Shown here: piece after piece, positions 55,801 to 61,066 of the stretch
Position numbering within the stretch: the stretch's first letter is position 1
Layout: every line of letters starts with the position of its first letter
Source: G965215225 sp965215225
GTDB lineage: Bacteria; Pseudomonadota; Gammaproteobacteria; CBDBNL01; JAAOII01
DNA: 64,000 bases
Assembly: GCA_965215225.1 (NCBI GenBank)
Contig: OZ244039.1
Location: forward strand, 620,001 to 684,000
Direction of reading: 5' to 3'
Notes under the pieces: generated by a model
Seen by the model: the letters and a program-made list of their open reading frames with translations, nothing else
Told to the model about the DNA's origin: nothing
The model's database searches: none
Made by a program: the position numbers and the translations under genes

Positions 55801-55807
55801 ACACCAT
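49838..55807 (-). CDS. Giant GLUG-repeat surface lipoprotein (1,989 aa)
   Basis: Secreted or surface protein with an N-terminal signal ending in the lipobox LIAC (Cys64); the frame begins at 55807, but Met35 (55705) gives a more normal 30-residue lipoprotein signal. No clear Shine-Dalgarno precedes either. After the Cys comes GGGSGSNGG, a Ca-binding-like DSDGDGISDELDVDDDGDG segment, and a unique domain (about 95-225). Then roughly 60 GLUG repeats of about 27-29 residues follow, VGGLVGxG with a polar SSV strand and a VSG turn, predicted as a long right-handed beta-helix. The C-terminal domain (about 1860-1989) has YWDSGTSG, WDFGTSSQYPAIRC and a final WTRQPQLN. Adhesin-like role is inferred from the fold; substrate unknown. 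The same repeat DNA gives a long antisense open frame that I do not count as a gene. Confidence 0.85.
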   Translation of the reverse strand: MVFFRFSASFFMLFLFRLQLSRLFLIMPFPFASFMPALLQILLGRRFLFFLVGAGFLSIALIACSGGGSGSNGGVDSDGDGISDELDVDDDGDGLIEIRTAAELYAVRHALRGNGRRLSEGGELDTTGCGGDGGITSCNGYELVADISLATYANAEEGKGWKPLGHDTNNSKSGCQGAAFNGTFEGNGWTISDLSIRRSGKDCVGLFGHITEDSEIRNLRLHAETVIGKTIVGGLVGYGLKSRIVSSKVELSEVRGTGNNVGGLVGGGIGFWIHSSSIKVRKVSGTGERVGGLIGFGFGTQIFSSKAELDEVRGSNHSVGGLMGYGFKSRIVSSKVELGEVRGTGERVGGLIGFGFGTQIFSSSVKVREVSGRSRVGGLAGVGEEAQIFSSSVEMGEVRGSAAVGGLVGVGLKSRIDNSPVEANKIRGDEDVGGLVGFGQNATIVSSSVEVDEVSGSSRVGGLVGVSLKSRIDNSPVEANKIRGDEDVGGLVGFGQNATIVSSSVEVDEVSGSSRVGGLVGVGLKSRIDNSSVKVNRVRGHRDYVGGLIGAGPSARVHSSSVKANKVSGHRDYVGGLIGAGPSARVHSSSVKTNKVNGHRDHIGGLVGFGFNATIISSWVVADEVSGHRDYVGGLIGAGPSARVHSSLVKANKVNGHRDHVGGLVGEGEEARIVSSKVFAHEVSGRSRVGGLVGRIREASIVNSSVVADRVSGDDYVGGLVGIGWDDRIDNSSVVADKVSGDDYVGGLVGIGWDDRIDNSSVVADKVSGDDYVGGLVGIGQNATIVSSSVEVDEVSGRSRVGGLVGRIREASIVNSSVVADKVRGGNFVGGLVGIGWDARIDNSSVVADEVRGSAAVGGLVGGGQDDRINYSSVMVREVRGRHDYVGGLVGIGWDARIDSSSVVADEVRGSAAVGGLVGGGQDDRINYSSVMVREVRGRHDYVGGLVGIGWDARIDSSSVVADEVRGGNFVGGLVGRIREASIVNSSVVADKVRGSAAVGGLVGGGQDDRINYSSVMVREVRGRHDYVGGLIGGGLSVGINSSSVNATEVRGNNFIGGLVGDGQDARIVNSSVVVGEVSGSSIVGGLVGHGFNATIISSWVAADEVSGPCDYVGELMGGGEGLPSSPSMLLCDYIGGLVGSGWDARIYSSSVKVRVVSGRRDRDYIGGLVGSGGRVRIVNSSVVADEVIGGSSVGGLMGRSQEAWIVNSSVKVREVSGRRNYVGGLVGVDFKSRIVNSSVVADEVRGGSSVGGLVGGGLSVGINSSWVEADKVSGRRDHVGGLVGSGWDARIYYSSVNATEVRGNSFIGGLMGRSQEAWIVNSSVKVREVSGRSRVGGLVGRGREVWIDFSSIVADKVSGRRDHRRSPGRMDEETLKDSLSNLADKVSGRRDHRRSPGRMDEETLKDLLPNLAAGMSGRRDHRGSPGRMDEETLKDSLSNLAAGMSGRRDHRGSPGRMDEETLKDSLSNLAAGMSGRRDYVGGLVGYGFKSRIDNSSVVADKVSGRRDYVGGLMGWGEEARIFSSSVKVDEVSGNRDYIGGLVGYGFKSRIDNSSVNATEVSGRRDYVGGLMGWGEEARIFSSSVKVDEVSGNRDYIGGLVGYGFKSRIDSSSVVVGELSGSSSVGGLVGEGEEARIDSSSVKVGELSGTGWNVGGLVGEGLSVGINSSWVEADKVSGNIRVSGLVGWGEEARIFSSSVKVREVSGRSRVGGLVGRGREAWIHCSSIVADEVSGGSGVGGLVGWGDLTRIDSSSVVVDEVSGSLDYVGGLVGWGERARIHSSSVVAGKVRGSRDYVGGLVGWGERAQIFSSSVVAGKVRGTGEKVGGLVGYFVFGQVAYSYVVSGSNTAMLVGEGNMIGNRAASYWDSGTSGRNSGTHGEAKTSNELRSPTDYKEIYAKWDNHTNIFGDGMSDEPLAVWCDKDHSGGIERERKEKQDNNTIWDFGTSSQYPAIRCTPITPAEWRSWWFLDWTRQPQLNQARLDELFPSN
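51381..51740 (-). repeat. Block of about four to five 87-bp modules that depart from the GLUG consensus
   Basis: Within the GLUG protein, consecutive 29-residue units keep the GRRDH turn but replace the whole VGGLVG strand region by RGSPGRMDEETLKDSLSNLA or a close variant. Length and frame are unchanged, and adjacent copies are nearly identical in DNA (period 87 bp), showing recent tandem amplification or gene conversion. Confidence 0.8.
52738..53335 (-). repeat. 171-bp higher-order repeat in the GLUG gene
   Basis: Pairs of GLUG units, one with GIGWDARIDSSSVVAD and one with GGGQDDRINYSSVMVRE, recur as a 171-bp (57-residue) double unit, for example at 52981 and 53152 with almost no differences, and in a partial copy at 52738. 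This is a younger level of duplication on top of the 27-29 residue repeats. Confidence 0.85.
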
Positions 55808-56158
55808 AACAGAAGACGGCCGCAGGACAACAAAGTTAAATCCATTTAACGTGGTGTTTCATTATGAGAGCTTTAATTTCAATTAAAGAAATTATAGCAA
55901 AAAATATGGGTTTTTAATAGACCATGAGTTTACATCATTAGGTGCAGCATTTCTCTTTTTGGATAAGATTATATAATCCCATCCAAGATAAGAGGTGGTG
56001 CACTTATGATGCAAATTCACAACTAATGGGAATTCATGGAGAAGAATTATGGCTGAGCAAAACAACAATGACAGCAATTTCTCTTCAATAAGAAATTTTT
56101 CTTTTGAGCAGATTTCTATATAACAATTTTGCCTTATTTCTTTTTATGAGGAACCCTA
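55808..56158. other. Gap between the GLUG gene and membrane protein C
   Basis: Contains upstream sequence of the GLUG gene, with an AT-rich block (TTTCAATTAAAGAAATTATAGCAAAA, here about 55878-55903) that matches the leader block of paralogues A and B, then the 3' remnant of methyltransferase copy C. No other gene seen. The block's recurrence marks module boundaries. Confidence 0.55.
56042..56123 (+). pseudogene. Last 80 bases of the methyltransferase gene (copy C)
   Basis: Encodes RIMAEQNNNDSNFSSI then FSFEQISI and stop, the C-terminal 26 residues of copies A and B. Everything upstream of GAATTATGGCTGAGC is unrelated. It faces membrane paralogue C 35 bases away, exactly as in copies A and B, so the whole unit was copied and later lost its left part. 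Confidence 0.9.
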
Positions 56159-57013
56159 TCATTTCTTTGAACCAGATGAACCTTTTCTTTTTTTAGATGT
56201 TTGTTTAATGACCTCCGATAAACTGCGCATCAAATCAAGCAGAAAGTCTCGATATTCCTTGTTAACTGGAAGTTCTTTTATTATTTTATATATTATCTTA
56301 TCTATTGTCTTAAATGGGAGGACATAGCTTGCCGGGTGATCAGATCTTGACTTAATGGAATCGCTAGGATTTTGTTTAATGGCATCCAATAGGCTGCGCC
56401 TAAAATCATCCAGTGAATTTCTATCTTCTTGGTCAACTGGAATTTCTGTTAGAATCTTTCTGTATCCTATAAAAGCCCGTGCCATAACTTCTTTATGTTT
56501 ATAAATTTCTTCCAGTTTCTTACTTTCACCTTTCTCTTTAGAAAGGAACAATAGAAGCCATGCGGCAAATCCAAAAATAGTTATACTAAGTAGATAAAAA
56601 GAAAGAGGGAGGTCTCCATCAGTAGTTTTAAAGCAAAAAGGATCTGAGCAAAAAGGATCTGCAAGAACAATGAAAGCACACGCTATTGCCATTGATATTA
56701 CTACTACTATAGACCCTATGAAAAACCGGAAGATGGATCTGCCATCACCCTTATATTCCTTTACTTTATCTTCAAAAGTTTTTATAAGCTCAACAATGCT
56801 GCCCCCTTCCTCAATCCTTCTGTCTATCTCAGAAAGACGCTTTCCATGGTTTTTGTAAAGGTCTCTTAGTTCTTGCTTCGTCGTCTCTATTTCTTTTAAG
56901 CTCTCATGATGACTAGAAAGATTCTTTTCCAGTTGAGAAAGCTCATTTTTCAAGAACTCTAAAATCTCTGCCTTTGTTCTTTTACTTAAAGGTTTTCCCT
57001 TCTTATCCGCCAT
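56159..57013 (-). CDS. Two-TM coiled-coil membrane protein, paralogue C
   Basis: Third family member. N-terminal coiled coil (about residues 12-85), TM1 (about 100-122), short loop with PFCSDPFC, TM2 (about 138-160), and the conserved cytoplasmic block ESKKLEEIYKHKEVMARAFIGYRKIL followed by NPSDSIKSRSDHPASYVLPFKTI. Ends in a short Lys/Ser tail. Start is the ATG at 57013, eight bases after AAAAGAG; the longer TTG frame at 57031 includes the ribosome site. Closer to A at both N-terminus and core than to B, but without the heptad and Ser-repeat expansions. Confidence 0.75.
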   Translation of the reverse strand: MADKKGKPLSKRTKAEILEFLKNELSQLEKNLSSHHESLKEIETTKQELRDLYKNHGKRLSEIDRRIEEGGSIVELIKTFEDKVKEYKGDGRSIFRFFIGSIVVVISMAIACAFIVLADPFCSDPFCFKTTDGDLPLSFYLLSITIFGFAAWLLLFLSKEKGESKKLEEIYKHKEVMARAFIGYRKILTEIPVDQEDRNSLDDFRRSLLDAIKQNPSDSIKSRSDHPASYVLPFKTIDKIIYKIIKELPVNKEYRDFLLDLMRSLSEVIKQTSKKRKGSSGSKK

Positions 57014-57074
57014 GCCATCAACTCTTTTCAATAATACAAAAATATTCGTGTGTTCTTATCAAGTAAAAGAAACC

Positions 57075-57102
57075 ATTATAACATTTCTTTATTTCTAGTC
57101 AC
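57075..57102 (-). promoter_or_regulatory. Promoter of membrane protein C (shared leader type)
   Basis: Minus strand GTGACT, 16-base spacer, TATAAT with a TG one base upstream. Matches 47757-47784 in sequence and spacing. The +1 would lie about 60 bases before the ATG. Confidence 0.6.
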
Positions 57103-57159
57103 TTCATATCACTTGTTTCCTATGAAGTAGGTTATAATAATTCTTTTACCCTCCCATAG

Positions 57160-57524
57160 ATGACTGACAAACTATTAGACCAAATGATGAGAGGCGGTTG
57201 TTGCTGTTATAATCCTATAGATGACTAACAAACTATTAGACCTGACCAAAGTATTTGGCATTGAGATTTTACGCTCTCAATAAATGACTGACAAACTATT
57301 AGACCAAATGATGAGAGGCGGTTGCTGCTGTTATACTTCCGTAGATGACTTAATGGCGACACAGCAGGCGATTAATCGACCTTTTACTCTCCCACAGATG
57401 ACTGACAAATTATTAGACCAAATAGCCATAGAAGAGGAAGTTCAGCAATCCTATCTGGATTATGCTATGAGCGTCATAGTGGGCGGGGTTGCCGCTGTTA
57501 TACTCCCACAGATGACCAACACAA
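57160..57524 (+). pseudogene. Stack of partial gyrA 5' ends upstream of gyrA
   Basis: The sequence ATGACTGACAAACTATTAGA recurs at 57160, 57221 (one change), 57284 and about 57399 before the real start at 57525. Fragments: MTDKLLDQMMRGG and stop; MTNKLLD and stop at 57283, directly abutting the next ATG; and a longer open frame (57284-57532, 82 codons) that contains a second MTDKLLDQIAIEEEVQQSYLDYAMSVIVGG in frame before ending. Between copies lie variants of GGCGGTTGCTGCTGTTATACT, i.e. copied promoter DNA. None encodes the gyrase active site. They might be translated as short peptides. Confidence 0.85.
57496..57504 (+). promoter_or_regulatory. Extended -10 of the gyrA promoter, nearest copy
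   Basis: TGTTATACT (TG-n-TATACT). The same element stands at 57205-57213 (TATAAT) and 57329-57337 (TATACT), each 7 bases before an ATG. From the last one transcription would begin near 57511 and leave only about 13 bases before the gyrA ATG at 57525. No good -35 is present, consistent with an extended -10 promoter. Confidence 0.5.
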
Positions 57525-60071
57525 ATGACTGACAAATTATTAGACCAAATAGGCATAGAAGAGGAAGTTCAGCAGTCCTATCTGGACTATGCTATGAGTG
57601 TCATAGTGGGGCGGGCGCTGCCAGATGTGCGGGATGGACTTAAGCCAGTTCATCGGCGGGTGCTTTATGCTATGCACAATCTCAAGAATGATTGGAATAA
57701 GCCCCATAAGAAGTCGGCGAGGGTGGTTGGCGATGTCATAGGTAAGTATCATCCTCATGGTGACAAGGCTGTCTATGATACTATTGTTCGCATGGCACAG
57801 GATTTTTCTATGCGCTATATCTTGGTAGATGGGCAGGGTAATTTCGGTTCGGTAGATGGGGATCTGGCGGCTGCCATGCGCTATACCGAAGTGCGTCTTG
57901 CCCGCATAGCGCAACTCTTCCTTGATGATTTGGATAAGGAAACGGTGGATTTTAGTCCGAATTATGACAATAGCGAAGAGATACCAGATGTTCTACCGAC
58001 CCTAGTCCCCAACCTGTTGGTGAATGGCTCATCTGGCATAGCAGTTGGTATGGCGACCAATATTCCGACTCATAATTTGGCTGAGGTCATAGATGGATGC
58101 CTTGCGCTGATTGAAGACCCGACCCTCAGCGTCAAAGACCTGATGAAGCATATTCCAGCGCCCGACTTTCCTACTGGGGCTTTCATCAGCAAGGGCAAGG
58201 GCATAGCAGAGGCTTACCAGACTGGGCGGGGCGGGCTCTATATGAGAGCCAAGTATAGATTGGAGGAAAAGAAGGAGGGGCGTGTTTCCATCATAGTGGA
58301 AGAGATACCATTCAGGGTGAATAAGGCGGTGCTATTGGAAAAGATTGGGCAGCTGGTGAATGAGAAGAAGTTGGATTCCATTGCCGATCTGCGAGATGAG
58401 ACGAACAAGGAGGGCATGCGCATAGTCATTGAGCTCAGAAGGGATGCAGTTCCTGATGTGGTGATTAATAATCTCTTTCGCCATACAGATTTGGAGTGCC
58501 GCTTCTCGATTAATATGGTGGCTTTGGTGGGTGGTAGCCCCCGCCTGTTGAATCTCAAGTCGGTTTTGAATGAATTTATCAAGCACCGCCGCGATGTGGT
58601 CACTAGGCGAACCATCTATCTGCTGAAGCAAGCCCGTCTACGCGGGCACATCCTGGAGGGCTTGGCATTGGCGTTGGCTTATGTAGATAAGGTCATCAGG
58701 CTGATAAAGGCTTCCTCCACCACAGCAGAGGCTAGACAGGCCCTGCTTGATTATGATTGGGATGGGAAGGAGATATTGGGTTTTCTTAAAAAAGCCAAGA
58801 GTTGCCGCCCTGACGATCTGGGAGACGAATATGGGCTGATAAAGAAGAGAACCAAGCAGGTCTATAAATTATCGCCGCGCCAGGTTCAAGCCATCTTGGA
58901 TCTGAGATTACAGCGGCTTACTTCAATGGAGCAAAAGAAGCTAAGGAATGAGTATAAGGAAGTGTTGGGAGATATTCATAGCTATGAAGAGATACTTAGT
59001 AATCCAGACAAATTGCGGGCTCTGATGAGGAAGGAGCTTGAGGAGGTGAAGGAGCGATATGGGGATCCTCGCCGTTCTAAAATCATAGGGGAGAGGCGCG
59101 AATTCAGCATGATAGAGCTGATCAAACCAGAAGAGATAATCGTTTTGTTATCAGAGCAAGGCTATATCAAGGCTCAACTGCCTGAGAACTTCAAGGCGCA
59201 AAAAAGAGGGGGCACGGGCAAGACCGCCACCAATGTTAAGGAAGGGGATTTTGTCAATCAGTTGGTAACGGCAAATAGCCATGATACGTTGCTTTGTTTT
59301 AGCAATCTTGGTCGGGTCTATTGGCTTAAGTGTTATGAGATTCCTCAGCTGGGTCGCCTCGCCCGCGGCAAACCCATCATAAATTTTATTCCCCTTACGT
59401 CTGAGGAAAGGATCGTATCTATCTTGCCCTGGTTGGAGCTAAGAAGCAAGGACAAAGGGGAAGAGGGTGAGGTGAGCGATAAGTTTATTGTGATTGCTAT
59501 GGCCGATGGCAGAATAAAGCGAATGGAGGCTCAGCATTTCGCTAATTCAAGACGCGGAGGGCTTAATATCATAAAGATGAATGGTGGGGAGCTAGTGGCT
59601 GCCATACCTACTGATGGCAAGGAGGAGCTGCTGATGGTCACTTCCTCTGGGCGGGCGCTCAAAACGGCTGAGAAGAATTTTCGCCCACAAGGAAGGGCGG
59701 CGCGTGGTGTGAGGGGAATGAGACTGGATGAAGAAAGCAAACTGGTGGCAGTCTTGCCAACTCGGGGCTATGACCATCTGCTGACTGTATCTGCGGCTGG
59801 GCTGGCTAAGCGCACCACTTTGAGTAGTTTTGCTTCTAAAGGGCGGGGCGGTAAGGGTATGATGGCAATGGGTATAAAGAAGCTAAAGACTTCTCTGGTG
59901 GGGGCTTGTGTGGTGAAGAAGGATGATGAGGTTATGCTGGTAACCAGTAGGGGACGCCTTATTCGCACGCCAGTCGGAGGTGTTTCGGTTCAAGGAAGAA
60001 CTGCCAGAGGAGTGGTGCTGACTAAGATGGATTTAGATGACGAGCAGATAAGGAGCCTAGCGGTTATATAG
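57525..60071 (+). CDS. gyrA: DNA gyrase subunit A
   Basis: Type II topoisomerase subunit that cuts and passes DNA to introduce negative supercoils. N-terminal breakage domain with catalytic Tyr120 in AAMRYTEVR; GyrA-box of the C-terminal wheel reads QKRGGTG (consensus QRRGGKG). 848 aa, normal for gammaproteobacterial GyrA (E. coli 875), so this is GyrA and not ParC. In the quinolone-contact loop HPHGDKAVYDTIV, the usual Ser (E. coli position 83, here 81) is Lys, while the Asp of position 87 (here 85) is kept. No Shine-Dalgarno is evident; the leader is very short. Its 5' end has been copied at least five times into the island to the left. Confidence 0.96.
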   Translation: MTDKLLDQIGIEEEVQQSYLDYAMSVIVGRALPDVRDGLKPVHRRVLYAMHNLKNDWNKPHKKSARVVGDVIGKYHPHGDKAVYDTIVRMAQDFSMRYILVDGQGNFGSVDGDLAAAMRYTEVRLARIAQLFLDDLDKETVDFSPNYDNSEEIPDVLPTLVPNLLVNGSSGIAVGMATNIPTHNLAEVIDGCLALIEDPTLSVKDLMKHIPAPDFPTGAFISKGKGIAEAYQTGRGGLYMRAKYRLEEKKEGRVSIIVEEIPFRVNKAVLLEKIGQLVNEKKLDSIADLRDETNKEGMRIVIELRRDAVPDVVINNLFRHTDLECRFSINMVALVGGSPRLLNLKSVLNEFIKHRRDVVTRRTIYLLKQARLRGHILEGLALALAYVDKVIRLIKASSTTAEARQALLDYDWDGKEILGFLKKAKSCRPDDLGDEYGLIKKRTKQVYKLSPRQVQAILDLRLQRLTSMEQKKLRNEYKEVLGDIHSYEEILSNPDKLRALMRKELEEVKERYGDPRRSKIIGERREFSMIELIKPEEIIVLLSEQGYIKAQLPENFKAQKRGGTGKTATNVKEGDFVNQLVTANSHDTLLCFSNLGRVYWLKCYEIPQLGRLARGKPIINFIPLTSEERIVSILPWLELRSKDKGEEGEVSDKFIVIAMADGRIKRMEAQHFANSRRGGLNIIKMNGGELVAAIPTDGKEELLMVTSSGRALKTAEKNFRPQGRAARGVRGMRLDEESKLVAVLPTRGYDHLLTVSAAGLAKRTTLSSFASKGRGGKGMMAMGIKKLKTSLVGACVVKKDDEVMLVTSRGRLIRTPVGGVSVQGRTARGVVLTKMDLDDEQIRSLAVI

Positions 60072-60650
60072 GGCTATATTATGAGGCTATATAATAGGAG
60101 GGAATTTGAAGGTTAACAAATCATTAGTAATACCACAGCAGAGGTTGTATAGAGCTATATATAGGAGGGAATTGAGGAAGGACGTGCTTTGCTGTCGCGC
60201 TTCGTTCGGTTATATAGGGCTATATATAGGAGGGAATTGAAGATTAACATATCATTAGTAATACCACAGCAGAGGTTGTATAGAGCTATATATAGGAGGA
60301 AATTGAAGGAGGACTTGCTTTTGATGTCGCGCTTCACTCGGTTATATAGGGCTATATAATAGGAGGGAATTTGAAGGGAAGGGATGCAAATAGCTAATGA
60401 AGAAAAAGGTTATATAGGGCTATATATAGGAGGGAATTTGAAGGGAAGGGATGCAAATAGCTAATGAAGAAAAAGGTTGTATAGGATTATATATAGGAGG
60501 GAATTTGAAGGGAAGGGATGCAAATAGCTAATGAAGAGAAAGGTTGTATAGAGCTATATATAGGAGGGAATTTGAAGGGAAGGGATGCAAATAGCTAATG
60601 AAGAGAAAGGTTGTATAGAGCTATATATAGGAGGGAATTAAGAGCAAGGG
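60072..60650. repeat. Array of palindromic CTATATATAG / AGGAGGGAATT repeats between gyrA and nrdA
   Basis: About ten units share TATATAGxGCTATATATAGGAGGGAATTTG. The exact 10-mer CTATATATAG occurs six times (near 60155, 60219, 60286, 60419, 60551, 60616), with variants CTATATAATAG and TTATATATAG in others. The right half is a 66-67-bp tandem repeat with AAGGGATGCAAATAGCTAATGAAGA; the left half a longer unit with ACCACAGCAGAGG. Each unit pairs a palindrome with a perfect Shine-Dalgarno, AGGAGG, but no conserved frame longer than a few codons follows. The 10-mer equals the core of the NrdR-box consensus (CwAtATaTwG), though the flanking ACA/TGT are absent. Confidence 0.85.
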
Positions 60651-61066
60651 AAGAATGAATGAGAGAATGAGAGAAGCAGGAATGGGGGAATGAATGTGAG
60701 AAGGAGAGAAAGAGAGAATGGGAAAGTGAGAGCAAAGAAAATTAAGGAAGTTTTTTTTTGCGGGCGAAAAAAAAGTTAAATTCTTTTCAAAAAACTCAAA
60801 TTCTTTATTAAATTTCTTGTCTATGAATAAGTTGTTGGTATAATCAATGTTGGAATTAACTTCAACTTTATTATTATGGAAGGAGGTTTGATTATTGATT
60901 GGTTATTATTGATTACTATTGATTGTTGTTTATTGTTATTTATTAAGGAGACTTGCTCGGTTTATACATTATTAATTTAAATATTGAAACTTAGCTCTGA
61001 TATTTATTAATTAGGGAAGGAGGCTTGTTCGATTTATTAATTAGACGAGGCTATGAGGTTGGAGTT
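60651..61066. other. Polypurine tract and nrdA leader region
   Basis: 60640-60745 is almost pure purine plus T on the plus strand with hardly any C. At 60751-60774 stands T9-GCGGGCG-A8, a self-complementary block. The rest is a long AT-rich leader with two AAGGAGG words (near 60880 and 61016) in similar context. A hydrophobic 34-codon frame (60876-60980) without its own Shine-Dalgarno is not claimed as a gene. Confidence 0.5.
60817..60844 (+). promoter_or_regulatory. Candidate nrdA promoter
   Basis: TTGTCT (60817-60822), 16 bases, TATAAT (60839-60844), with an AT-rich upstream region. It predicts a leader of about 215 bases. The palindromic array lies 170 bases and more upstream. Confidence 0.5.

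Noticed and set aside
57284..57532. Genuine 82-residue gene upstream of gyrA
   Set aside because: It is made of two partial gyrA starts joined by copied promoter DNA; listed as part of the pseudogene stack.
60155..60337. Minus-strand ORF of 60 codons in the palindrome array
   Set aside because: Repeats SLLYIALYN from the tandem DNA; no start context.
60876..60980. 34-codon hydrophobic leader peptide before nrdA
   Set aside because: The ATG has no upstream Shine-Dalgarno (AAGGAGG lies inside the frame), and composition follows AT-rich DNA.
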